Shown: piece after piece, positions 45,335-57,579 of the stretch
How positions within the stretch are numbered: position 1 is the stretch's first letter
Layout of the letters: each line of letters starts with the position of its first letter
NCBI RefSeq assembly: GCF_018687715.1
Contig: NC_056752.1
Coordinates: 43,994,501-44,058,500, forward strand
Reading direction: 5' to 3'
Origin: Carya illinoinensis
Taxonomy: Eukaryota; Streptophyta; Magnoliopsida; Fagales; Juglandaceae
DNA length: 64,000 nucleotides
Translations under genes and position numbers: made by a program
The notes under the pieces: model-generated
What the model was told of the DNA's origin: nothing
What the model saw: the letters and a program-made list of their open reading frames with translations, nothing else
Database searches by the model: none

Positions 45335-47526
45335 TGATAAAGGGTTAGAATTGCATAATTAAATTGTTTAAATAAGTGATTTATTTTATCAAATAAGAAT
45401 TGAACACTTAATTATGTAACAAATTCCAATATTGAACGTCAAATTAATTGATGCCAATATTTTTGCACATCAAAAGTCTCATATTTGCCCTTGAAATACT
45501 TAAACTATAATATCAATTCATTTATATATTGTAGGGCATTTATGGAAGGAAAGAAAGGATGGGACCTATGAGAAAAAAAAGAGAAGTTAACTATGGTTTT
45601 ATGGAATCTCATCTAATAGAGATCAAAAGCATCATTCGGACACACATATGCAGTGGACTCACAATGCACATGCACACATTCGGACCATGCAGTGGACTCA
45701 CACAGCACACATGCAGAAAATGCAAACATGCAACAAACCAGCACATGCAGACATGCAGTGGACTCACACAGCACACATGCAGAAAATGCAAACATGCAAC
45801 AAACCAGCACATGCAGACATGTAGCGGACATCACTCATACAAACACAGCACTTGCAGAAAAATCACATGTGCAGCAGCTACTACAGCAAAAGAAAGAAGA
45901 CCCTTGGACGGCTGGAGCAGAAAACTTACACATGCAGCAGACCAAACCCACATGGACAGCACACAGCTGGACCCACAGCAGCTCACACATGCAGGACAAC
46001 AGATTTGTTCTTCTTTTCCGAGTAGATGAACGTGCAGCAACAAACCCACATGGACAGCACACATGCAACATCATTCGGACCACAACAGCACACATGCAGA
46101 CCAAAATGTGGACCAGCAGCACACCAATGCAGAAAACATGTTGTTGGAAGGCAAGCTTTTCTTGCTTCTGTACATAGAAGGTCAATGATAGCTCACACTC
46201 TGCATGCTGGAGCAAATCACGTTGATCAGCAGAGATTTTATTCTTCTTCCTTTTTTCGGATAGCCGGATAGCAAGAAATCACATGGGATCACGCATGAAC
46301 CGAAAGCAGCAGCAGGAGATCTTTGACTCTTTACTTTTCAACTTGTTTTATACGGCTGGGAGACTTTCATTGATGAAAATATAGAGAGAGGTGGCTGGTT
46401 TGTTTTTCTCACTTTTCGTTTCAGTCCTTCGGCATAGCAGTAGGGGAGAGTTTAGTTTTAAATTCTTGTTTTCGTGTAGCTGGAGGAGGAGAGTAGATTT
46501 TCATTTCTTTCTTTTTCGTTTAGTAGATAGTCGGCTGGTTTTGGGCACTTGAATTTCAACTTGTTTTTCGTTCGCGCGTAGCAGAGGAGGAGGAGTTCTC
46601 AGCTTACTTTTTTATTTTGGTTCCAGACAGTTTTTTTTTTCTTTCGGATAGCTGGTCATTTCGTTGCAGAACGGGGCAGCTTATTTTATTTTTTTCTTCT
46701 TCTTGTTGTTTCGTTTTCGTTCAGACGGTATTTATTTATTTTATTTTATTGGCATTTGATTATTTGCTGCATAGTAGCTTCTTCTCTATTTCATTTCTTT
46801 TGGTTACTATTTTTTTCTTGTATTTATTTTCTTATAGTAACTTGAAATGTTAGGATTCATTATTTTTAAGCATTTCACTAATTTAGAGATGATAGGCTAA
46901 ATTTTGAGCTTGGGATTCAATGAGTAACTTATGACTGTTTTGGAGTGGATTTTCTTCAATGTTATGTGATTTCAATGATTAACTTGGTGGATGATATTTC
47001 AGTTTACATTTAGAAAGGATCGAAGTTCTTTGTTCTTGGTTTAGATTAGTTGTAGACGTAAAGGCACAATTAATACTTGATCAAGTAACAAGATTTTGAT
47101 GGTTTTCTTTCACTATTTTACAATTGTTATATAATCTGTCAAGTAGTTTTATTAGGCTAAGAATTGTGGTTCATTGCTATATTATCCGACCATGACTTCT
47201 AAGAATAGGATCATAGTTGAGAGAATGTGAAAAGAGAAGTAAATCCATCTCCAAATTAGTGGGTGAAAATTGCATCCCAAGTGTTTGTTTTATTGTTTCT
47301 TACAAGTTTAATTCATTTGCTACACACTTTCTCTAAGCCTCTTAGTTTTGGTAATTTTAGAAACATAGATTCATATTTATTTTCATCTCTCATAATCGAC
47401 ACATTTGTTACTAAAAAATCTCATATACGCTTTGATAACCCTTTGTCCCTGTGGAATACGATCCTGAACTTATCATTGATACAACTTGACACTTCTACAC
47501 TTGGAAGCACATTCGAAACCGAGTCA
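45335..47526 (+). mobile_element. Athila-like 5' LTR, 2192 bp
   Basis: It starts TGATAAAGGGTTAG and ends CGAGTCA. The second LTR at 54384-56574 differs at a few dozen positions. Internally a ~58-bp unit (GCAGTGGACTCACACAGC and following) is duplicated at 45690-45830, then a zone rich in GCACACATGCAG motifs. Open frames of 120-170 codons in this zone are repeat artefacts. The primer site TGGCGCCGTTGCCGGGGA (47533-47550), complementary to the 3' end of tRNA-Asp, follows. Confidence 0.92.
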
Positions 47527-47603
47527 AGTTTTTGGCGCCGTTGCCGGGGACAACTGGTGCTTATTAGAGCATTCCTCTACTGCTGAGAGGACGTTGTGGA
47601 GCT

Positions 47604-49949
47604 GTGAACCTTTTCACAGCCTGGGTGACATCTAATTTTTTTTCCTTCTCTTTGTTTATTTTTCATGGTCTTAGATTATCTGCTCTTGTTTGTATGACTA
47701 GTTGGACTAGAGACCATACATCTCGACTGTTTAGGACACAATCATTGACATCTTTTAACTCTGCATCATCTTCTGTAGAATCATCATCAGACACTGATAG
47801 CATCATGGCTGAAAATGAGCATCATGATAGGGAAGTGGAGAATCCAAATAGGACTCTTAGAGAGTATCTTCAGCCTGTTAGGACTAGCACACCTTCTTGC
47901 ATCATTTTGCCTATTAATGCAAATGCTTTTAATTTCAAACCTGGGATGATTCCACTGTTACCACACTTTCATGGTATGGAATCTGAAAACCCCTATTTGC
48001 ATATCAAAGAGTTTGAAGAAGTGTGTTCCACATTCATGGATAGAACATGCACTGATGAAGTCATAAGATTGAAACTGTTTCCATTTTCCTTAAAAGACAA
48101 GGCTAAGACATGATTGAATTCCTTAAGACCAATATCCATTGGGACTTGGCAAGAAATGCAAATTGAATTTTTAAAGAAATTTTTTTCCATGCATAGAACT
48201 AATGCTTTGAAGAGACAGATCATGAATTTTAGCCAAAAGGATGTGGAAACATTTTATCAATGTTGGGAACGATTCAAAGACCTTTTAAATGCATGTCTTC
48301 ATCATGGATATGAGAATTGGAGGCTCATTAGTTTTTTTTATGAGGGGTTGCAACAAAAAATGAGACAATTTGTGGAGACCATGTGTAATGGAGCGTTTTT
48401 TAACAAAGAACCTGAGGAAGCTTTTGAATATTTTGATTATCTAGCTGAAAATGCACAATCATGGGATACATCTGATGTTCATGATAGGTCGGAAAGTTCA
48501 AGGACAATTTCAGGGGGTGGGAAATATAATCTGAGAGAAGTAGATGATTTGAATGCTAGGTTGGCTATGATTTCTAAGAAATTAGAAACCATAGAGTTGA
48601 AGAAAGTGAATGAAATACAAGCTGTACCTCAGATTACCTTGAGCTGTAATATTTGTGAGGACCAAGGGCATTCAACTAATGATTGCCCAACCATTCCTGC
48701 CTTTAAAGAAGTTCTCTTGGATCAATCTAATACTGTTAATATGGTTGCTAAATCTTTTTCAGGTCCTTACTCTAACACTTACAATTCGGGATGGAGAAAT
48801 AACCCTAATTTCAGTTGGAGGAGTGAACAAGCTGCTTTACCTGCACCCAACATAGCTGGTCCTTCACAATTTGCACCATACACTACCCCAGGAGGTTTAG
48901 GACCATCTCAATATGCCAACCACATGGTGCCAGCCCAGAAAAAGAACCTTGAAGACAATTTCCAGCAATTATCCACCAACTTCCAGCAGCTGTCCACCAA
49001 TTTTCAGCAATTCATGCAAAGCCAAGCTAACAGTCAAAATTCACAAGCCATTGCTGAGATTCTAGGGTCAGTCACAAGGTTGACTACAACCATGAGTGCT
49101 CAAGAGAAAGGGAAGTTCCCTGCACAATCTCAGCCTAATCCCCAAGGCCAAAACCACCAATTTCAAAATGTGGTAGGAGATTCAAATGTCAAGCAAGTCA
49201 AGACTATTACAACCTTGAGAAGTGGTAAGGTGATTGGCATTCCAGCTCAAGAGGTAGAAAAGAATGGTAACACTTCTAAACCTCCTTCTGAAAATGAGGC
49301 ACATGATCCTTTGAAATCTGAAAGTGTCCCAAGCACTACACTTGCACCTTTTCCTCAAAGGTTAGCCCCTTTGCACAAAGATAAGTATCACGCGGAAATT
49401 CTTGAAATTTTTAAGCAAGTTAGGATTAATATACTATTGTTAGATGTTATTCAACAGATTCCTACCTATGCTAAATTTTTAAAGGATTTATGTACCATAA
49501 AAAGAAAATTGAATGTGCAAAAGAAAGCTTTTCTTACTGAGCATGTTAGTGCTATTATCCAAACCAACACTCCTCCCAAATACAAGGACCCAGGATCCCC
49601 TACCATAGCTTGCATGATAGGGAGCTCAAAAATAGGCCAAGCATTATTAGACTTAGGTTCAAGTGTGAACTTATTGCCTTATAATGTTTATGTTCAGCTT
49701 GGATTGAGTGAGTTAAAATCTAATTCTATCATATTGCAGTTGGCTGATAGGTCTATTAAGATTCCAAGGGGTGTTGTGGAAGATGTTTTGGTTCAAGTAG
49801 ACAAATTCTACTATCCAGTAGACTTTGTCGTACTCGACATGCGATTGACTAATCATTCTACTTTCCAAGCACCTGTTATCTTAGGAAGACCTTTCTTGGC
49901 TACTTCTAATGCACTAATAAATTGTAGAAGTGGAGTTTTGGAAATATGA
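47604..49949 (+). pseudogene. Athila-like gag and protease, broken by one nonsense codon
   Basis: The frame runs from 47604, with a likely start at MAENEH (47805), to 49949. TGA at 48111-48113 replaces the Trp expected in KAKTWLNSL. Gag core: IPLLPHFHGMESENPYLHI, FLKKFFSMHRTNALKRQI, FYEGLQQKMRQFVE. A knuckle-like CNICEDQGHSTNDC lies near 48650-48690. The protease is IGQALLDLGSSVNLLPYNV, the DLGSS form common in Athila/Tat elements. The frame ends CRSGVLEI then TGA, where related elements continue; a small deletion shifts into the pol frame that starts four bases earlier. Confidence 0.88.
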
Positions 49950-52900
49950 CCTTAGAGCTAAATATTTTTAATCTTTGCAGGCAACCGCAAGAAGTTGAAG
50001 AAGTTCATGAAGTGAATTTGCTGAAAAATTTCATTGATGAAAATTCTACACATTACTTTCAACTTATTGATTCTTTAGAAGAATTTGAAGAAGATTTGAA
50101 AATATTTGATAATGTTAATGACTCATCTTTTGTTTCCTCAATAGGTCAGCAAGTTACACCACCATGGAGGCCAAAATTTGAGCAATTTCCACCATTGGCA
50201 TCAACCCTCAAGCCTTCGGAGGAGCAATTCCTAACTTTGGACTTCAAACCTCTTCCATTGGAGTTGAAGTATGCTTTCTTAGGACCACAAAGCACCTTCC
50301 CTGTGGTAATTTCTTCTCACTTAACTAGTGAACAAGAAGATAAATTGCTAGAGGTCCTTAAGAAGCATAAAAAGTCTATTGGATGGACAATGGCTGATAT
50401 AAAATGTATAAGTCCCTTAGAGTGTACCTATAGGATTTATTTAGAAGATGATGCAAAACCTTCGAGGGAAATGCAAAGAAGGTTGAATCCCACAATGAAG
50501 GAAGTGGTTAAAGGTGAGGTGTTGAAATTGCTTGATGTGGGTATCATTTACCCCATCTCGGATAGCAAGTGGGTAAGTCCCATTCATGTAGTTTCAAAAA
50601 AATCCGGGCTTACCATTGTTAAAAATGAACAAAATGAATCGATTCCTACCAGAATTCCTACTGGTTGGCGCATGTGTATAGATTATAGGAAGTTGAATGC
50701 CGCCGCTAGGAAAGATTATTTTCCTTTGCCTTTTCTTGATCAAGTGTTAGAAAAAGTTGCTGGACATGCCTTTTATTGTTTCTTAGATGGATTCTCCGGT
50801 TACTATCAATTAGAAATAGCACCAGAGGATCAAGAAAAGACCACCTTTACTTGTCCTTTTGGTACTTTTGCTTTTAGGAGAATGCCTTTTGGTTTATGCA
50901 ATGCACCAGCAACTTTTCAGAGATGCATGCTTAGCATCTTTAGTGACATGATTGAGAACACTCTAGAAGTGTTTATGGATGATTTTTCTGTATTTGGTGA
51001 TTCATTTGAGAGTTGTTTAACCAATTTATAAGCTGTTTTGGTCAGGTGTGAAGAGAAGCAATTGCTACTTAATTGGGAGAAGTGCCATTTTATGGTACAA
51101 CATGGCATTGTTCTAGGACATATTGTTTCATCTAGAGGACTTGAAGTAGATAGAGCAAAAATTGAGTTGATTTCTAAACTTCCTACACCTAAGTCAATAA
51201 AATACATTAGATCTTTTCTTGGGTATGCGGGTTTTTATAGGAGATTTATCAAAGACTTTAGCTCTACTTCTAAGCCTCTATGTAAGCTATTGATGAATGA
51301 CGTAAAATTTGATTGGACACCCGAGTGTCAAGAAGCTTTTTGTCGGATTAAAACTTTGCTAACTACTGCTCCTATTCTTCAACCTCCTGAGTGGTCACTT
51401 TCTTTTGAAATCATGTGTGATGCAAGTGATTTTGCTGTAGGAGCTGTTCTTGGACAGTGTAGGAACAAACTTTCTTATGTCATTTACTATGCAAGTAAAA
51501 CTTTGAATTTTGCTCAAAAAAATTATTCTACTATTGAAAAAGAATTACTTGCTGTGGTATTTGCTTTAGAGAAGTTTCGTGCGTATATTCTTGGTTCTCC
51601 TATAGTCATCTTTACTGACCATGCAGCTCTCAAGTATTTATTGACAAAGAAAGATGCAAAACCAAGGTTGATTAGATGGATACTTTTACTCCAGGAGTTC
51701 AATATTATCATCAAGGACAAGAAAGAAGTAGAGAATGTGGTAGCCGACCATTTGTCTAGGCTCACAGTTGCTGAAACTGAACAACCGACACCTGTTCTTG
51801 ATTCTTTTCCTGATGAACATCTTATGTTAGTTGAAAATTTGCCTTGGTTTGCTGATATAGTAAATTTCTTGGTGACAGGACAAACACCACCTCATTGGAG
51901 CGCTCAAGATACACGAAAATTCATGCATGAGGTGAGATCGTTCTTCTATGATGATCCTTACCTTTTCAAGTATTGTTCAGATCAAATCATTAGGAAGTGT
52001 GTGCCCAATGACGAAATTTCTGGTGTCTTAAATTTTTGCCATACGGAAGCTTGTGGTGGGCATTTTTCAGCTCACAAAACAGTGGCCAAAATTCTTCAAA
52101 GCGGATTTTATTGGCCAACCATGTTCAAGGATGCCTTTAGTTTTTGTAAAACTTGTGAACCTTGTCAGAAATTAGGAGGAATCACTAGGAGAAATATGAT
52201 GCCTATGCAACCCATACTAGTGATTGAAATTTATGATTGTTGGGGGATAGATTTTATGGGACCATTTCCTTCTTCTTATGGCTATTTATACATTTTGCTT
52301 GCTGTTGACTATGTTTCTAAGTGGGTTGAGGCAGTCCCTTGCAAATCTAATGATCATCAAGTTGTTTTAAAATTTTTGAAAGAAAACATTTTTGCAAGGT
52401 TTGGCATGCCTCAAGCCATAATCAGTGATAATGGCACCCACTTTTGTTACAAGCATTTCTTGGCCTTAATGAAGAAGTATGGTATCCATCATAAAATCTC
52501 TACTCCCTATCATCCTCAAACCAATGGACAAGCTGAACTAGCAAATAGAGAGATTAAAAACATTCTTGAAAAAACAGTTAACCCAAACAGGAAGGATTGG
52601 TCTTTGAGATTGTTTGATGCCTTGTGGGCTTATAGAACAGCCTTTAAAACCATTTTGGGCATGTCTCCATATAGACTAGTGTATGGTAAGGCTTGCCATT
52701 TGCCTGTAGAGTTGGAACATAGAGCGTATTGGGCCATTAAGCAATGCAATTTTAACATTGATAAAGCTGGTTGTGTGAGAAAATTGCAGTTGTCTGAATT
52801 GGATGAGTTGAGGAAGGATGCCTACAACAACTCTAAGTTGTCCAAAGAATGAAGAACTTCTATGACAAACACATCCAACGTAAGACTTTTGAGCCTAATC

Positions 52901-53124
52901 AAAAAGTGTTATTGTACAACTCTCGGTTACACTTGTTTCCTGGTAAGTTAAGGTCTCGATGGAGTGGGCCTTATGTGGTACAAACTGTTTTTCCTCATGG
53001 TGCTATAGAGATAATGAATCCTCTCAATGGTAACATTTTTAAGGTTAATGGTCAAAGGCTCAAGCCTTATATTTCTAACTTTGCACCTGAGGAATCTACT
53101 CTACATTTGCTTGATCCTAATTGA
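49946..53124 (+). pseudogene. Athila-like pol: RT, RNase H, integrase, with one nonsense codon and one frameshift
   Basis: MTLELNIFNLCRQPQE opens the frame. RT: GWRMCIDYRKLNAAARKDYF, MPFGLCNAPATFQRCM, active site FMDD (in EVFMDDFSVFG). TAA at 51029-51031 interrupts CLTNL(K)AVLVRC; the frame continues unchanged to 52852. RNase [37 protein letters not shown]. Integrase: HHCC zinc finger ([16 protein letters not shown]), core [17 protein letters not shown] and [19 protein letters not shown] frameshift at about 52850 moves the C-terminal block (NFYDKHIQRKTFEP, LRSRWSGPYVV) to another frame, ending at 53124. Domain order RT-RH-INT identifies Ty3/gypsy. Confidence 0.92.
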
Positions 53125-54383
53125 TGGTTCTTGATCTATTCATTTCTTTTCATTGTTTTATTTTGTTCTTCAGTTTTTATCTTTTATTTTGGCTGCATTC
53201 CTTTCAAAGCTATCCAGGTACTTCCTTTTCCTCTTTCCTTCAGTTTTTCTTTGAATTTTTGATTCTTCTTTTAGTTGTTTTGCCCCTTAATTGCTCTCTT
53301 TGTGTAAATTCTTTCATTTCTCTTGCACCATTGAGGACAATGCTACAATCTAGTTGGGGGGTGGAAGAGAATTTATTTTTCTGTTTGCATGCCTTACTCT
53401 TTTGTTGGTCCACCTTGGGAGTGCTAGTAATGAGTTGAAAGCAGATTCAATTCCCCATTCTTGAATTTTACATGCTGGAAAGTAAAAAAAGAAAAAAAAA
53501 AAGAAAAAAAAAAAAAAAGATTTGTTGAGGTTATGGAACATGTGGAATGTAGTGCAAATAAGAGTATATGTCAAAAGAGGGATTTATCCATTTTTATTTA
53601 GTTGTTAAACCAAAGGAAATATGTTAAAAGTTTTGCTAAAACACACACAAACATACCCGGAAGGCCTAGAAAGACTACATTGAGTTATTGTTGGTTGATT
53701 TACACTTCAATTGTTTGAGACTCTAATGAACCATATCCTAATAGCTTAGGAAGAGATCTGAAATGAATTAAATGAGAAAAGGGACAAGCCAGGGATCCAA
53801 AATAAAAAAAATAAAAAAATAAAAAATCCTTTAGGTAGACTAGTAGTAAGGGCTGACTTGTGAAAGTGTGGATAGACGCACATTCATAGGTTCGATTCCC
53901 CCACTAGGAAATCTAAAAACATAAATTACATCTGTGTAGTGGAAAATGCTGCCTATTACCGGGGTCCTTACAAAAAAAAAAAAAAGAAGTAGGCGCCTTT
54001 CAAAGTGTAATAGCGTGAAAGCCGCCACTACAATGGTTTTGAATTAGAGTAAGACCATATGGTTTTCTTAGATTGGTTGTGATTGAAACTGTTAATGTCT
54101 CTTGTTAGTCGATCTTGGAATTCTAACCCCATTTCCATGCACTTGAAAGAAAAGTAAGCTTTGTTACATGTAATTCCCTTGGTTGATTAACTAAATTGTG
54201 TATAAATCTCTTTGTTGATACAAAATTCAGATTAATCTATCTCCAGTGTTCTTAAACTCAACAAGTCTATTTCATGGCATGTGATTCTCAAACTTTTTTT
54301 GAAATTGTAGTTGGAAATCTCACCTTTGCATGAATTCATTCACTTTATTTGCTAGAGTCTAGCAAAAAGCCAGTTGGGGGGTG
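53125..54383. other. 3' internal region of the Athila-like element
   Basis: Some Athila elements carry an env-like frame here. I find only a 105-codon frame (53121-53438) rich in Phe/Leu, which is too short to call. Homopolymer A tracts, a SINE-like unit at 53828-53984 and the polypurine-like GTTGGGGGG next to the 3' LTR make up the rest. Confidence 0.6.
53828..53984 (+). mobile_element. SINE-like unit inside the Athila-like internal region
   Basis: GGTAGACTAGTAGTAAGG resembles an A box; GGTTCGATTCC at about 53890 is a perfect B box (Pol III internal promoter). The unit ends in an A tract at about 53971-53984. A clean target duplication is not visible because A-rich tracts lie on both sides. 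Confidence 0.6.
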
Positions 54384-56574
54384 TGATAAAGGGTTAGAAT
54401 TGCATAATTAAGTTGTTTAAATGAGTGATTTATTTTATCAAATAAGAATTGAACACTTAATTATGCAACAAATTCCAATATTGAATGTCAAATTAATTGA
54501 TGCCAATATTTTTGCACATCAACGTCTCATATTTGCCCTTGAAATACTTAAACTATAATATCAATTCATTTATATATTGTAGGGCATTTATGGAAGGAAA
54601 GAAAGAATGAGACCTATGAGAAAAAAAAGAGAAGTTAACTATGGTTTTATGGAATCTCATCTAATAGAGATCAAAAGCATCATTCGGAGACACATATGCA
54701 GTGGACTCACAATGCACATGCACACATTCGGACCATGCAGTGGACTCACACAGCACACATGCAGAAAATGCAAACATGCAACAAACCAGCACATGCAGAC
54801 ATGCAGTGGACTCACACAGCACACATGCAGAAAATGCAAACATGCAACAAATCAGCACATGCAGACATGCAGCGGACATCACTCATACAAACACAGCACT
54901 TGCAGAAAAATCACATGTGCAGCAGCTACTACAGCAAAAGAAAGAAGACCCTTGGACAGCTGGAGCAGAAAACTTACTCATGCAGCAGACCAAACCCACA
55001 TGGACAGCACACAGCTGGACCCACAGCAGCTCACACATGCAGGACAGCAGATTTGTTCTTCTTTTCTGAGTAGATGAACGTGCAGCAACAAACCCACATG
55101 GACAGCACACATGCAGCATCATTCGGACCACAACAGCACACATGCAGACCAAAACGTGGACCAGTAGCACACCAATGCAGAAAACATGTTGCTGGAAGGC
55201 AAGCTTTTCTTGCTTCTGCACATGGAAGGTCAATGACAGCTCACACTCTGCATGTTGGAGCAAATCACGTTGATCAGCAGAGATTTTATTCTTCTTCCTT
55301 TTTTCGGATAGCCGGACAGCAAGAAATCACATGGGATCACGCATGAACCGAAAGCAGCAGCAGGAGATCTTTGACTCTTTACTTTTCAACTTGTTTTATA
55401 CGGCTAGGAGACTTTCGTTGATGAAAATATAGAGAGAGCCGGCTGGTTTGTTTTTCTCACTTTTCATTTCAGTCCTTCGGCATAGCAGTAGGGGAGAGTT
55501 TAGTTTTAAATTCTTGTTTTCGTGTAGCTGGAGGAGGAGAGTAGATTTTCATTTCTTTCTTTTTCGTTTAGTAGATAGCCGGCTGGTTTTGGGCACTTGA
55601 ATTTCAACTTGTTTTTCATTCGGGCGCAGCAGAGGAGGAGGAGTTCTCAGCTTACTTTTTTATTTTCGTTCTAGACAGTTTTTTTTTTCTTTCAAATAGC
55701 TGGTCATTTCGTTGCAGAACGGGGCAGCTTATTTTATTTTTTTCTTCTTCTTGTTGTTTCGTTTTCGTTCAGACGGTATTTATTTATTTTATTTTATTGG
55801 CATTTGATTATTTGCTGCATAGTAGCTTCTTCTCTATTTCATTTCTTTTGGTTACTATTTTTTTCTTGCATTTATTTTCTTATAGTAACTTGAAATGTTA
55901 GGATTCATTACTTTTAAGCATTTCACTAATTTAAAGATGATAGGCTAAATTTTGAGCTTGGGATTCAATGAGTAACTTATGGCTGTTTTGGAGTGAATTT
56001 TCTTCAATGTTATGTGATTTCAATGATTAACTTGGTGGATGATATTTCAGTTTACATTTAGAAAGGATCGAAGTTCTTTGTTCTTGGTTTAGATTAGTTG
56101 TAGACGTAAAGGCACAATTAATACTTGATCAAGTAACAAGATTTTGATGGTTTTCTTTCACTATTTTACAATTGTTATATAATCTGTCAAGTAGTTTTAT
56201 TAGGCTAAGAATTGTGGTTCATTGCTATATTATCCGACCATGACTTCTAAGAATAGGATCATAGTTGAGAGAATGTGAAAAGAGAAGTAAATCCATCTCC
56301 AAATCAGTGGGTGAAAATTGCATTCCAAGTGTTTGTTTTATTGTTTCTTACAAGTTTAATTCATTTGCTACACACTTTCTCTAAGCCTCTTAGTTTTGGT
56401 AATTTTAGAAACATAGATTCATATTTATTTTCATCTCTCATAATCGACACATTTGTTACTAAAAAATCTCATATACGCTTTGATAACCCTTTGTCCCTGT
56501 GGAATATGATCCTGGACTTATCCTTGATACAACTTGACACTTCTACACTTGGAAGCACATTCGAAACTGAGTCA
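54384..56574 (+). mobile_element. Athila-like 3' LTR, 2191 bp
   Basis: It starts TGATAAAGGGTTAG and ends CTGAGTCA, aligned along its whole length with the 5' LTR and with the same internal 58-bp duplication. It is followed by ACGGC (target duplication with one mismatch), after which LINE ORF1 resumes. Confidence 0.92.
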
Positions 56575-57520
56575 ACGGCGCCGATTTGTGGAAGTTCTGG
56601 GCAATAATCCTCAGATGTTGCCGTGCGTTAATATCCCACATAGAGAGCCGAAATTCCAAAAGCAGAGGTTCAGAGCTCGGCAGAACCATTTCGGTTTTCT
56701 GTGGTCTTGAAGTTTCTGAGGCGGAGGCCGTTGTTGGATCAAATCAGAAGCAGTATTCAAAATCGTTGGGGTCTGAAAGCAGTTCCAGTGATTGGGCAGT
56801 TAAGGAACCCACGTAATGTCCTTATTCGGCTGGTTATGGAGGAAGATTTTATTTCAGTGATGGCTAGGGGAAACTCTGAATTGCTGGGGGTTCCTTATAG
56901 GATTTTCCGTTGGTCTCCTAATTTTATTGAGGAAGAAGATTCACTATGGGTTCCGGTTTGGCTATCTTTACCTGGGCTTCCACCAAACTTTTTCCAGGAA
57001 TCTATCTTACGGAGCATTGGTGATGGAATTGGTAAGTTTTTGAAGAGGGATAATGCAACGGCTTGTGTAACACGCCCAGAAGCAGCTCGTATTTGTGTGG
57101 AGGTTAATGTGGCTGGTTTGTTACGGAAATCGTTCTGGTTGGGTGCCCCACATGGAGAGACTAGTCATTTTCAAGAAATATTCTACTAATCGGTCCCTAG
57201 TTATTGTTGTTCCTGTCGAAAACAGGGGCACACGGAGGAGAGATGTAACTGGAATAGAGTGAGCATGAGGAAGAAGGAGGGTCAGGGAGGAGGAGGCCAA
57301 AATAATTCTGGAAAGGTTGTTTGGAGGGAAGTTGCTGCTAACGGAAGAAAATCTGTACAGCATACAAGGCAGGTTGAGAAAGGTGAGTGTTTGAAGGCTA
57401 GGAGGCAGGTGATTCTGGATAAAATTTTTGAACGGAAAAAGGAGAAGGCTGAAGCTACAGTTCCTATCTTTTTTATTTCTCCGTTGGGTATTGGGTTCGA
57501 TCGGGTTGAAGAGTAGCTTC
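56575..57520 (+). pseudogene. LINE ORF1 remnant, 3' part
   Basis: Frames between 56586 and 57516 together read SSAEPFRFSVVLKFLRRRPL, NPRNVLIRLVMEEDFISVMA, VPVWLSLPGLPPNFF and then a Cys-rich SYCCSCRKQGHTEERCN knuckle. This is the DUF4283 plus CCHC layout of plant L1 ORF1, an RNA-binding protein of the LINE particle. Stops at 57187-57189 and frame changes make it non-functional. Confidence 0.85.
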
Positions 57521-57579
57521 ATGAGTTACATTCGACGGAACCAGTACAGCTTTCAGAAAAACAGGGGAGTTTTTGTGAA

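Noticed and set aside
45559..46271. Frames of up to 174 codons in the Athila-like LTRs (also at 54607-55346)
   Set aside because: They lie in an LTR and consist of CACATGCAG-type repeats; long frames appear on both strands.
53121..53438. Env-like gene of the Athila-like element
   Set aside because: Only 105 codons, Phe/Leu-rich from T-rich DNA, with no signal peptide plus membrane layout comparable to Athila env-like proteins.
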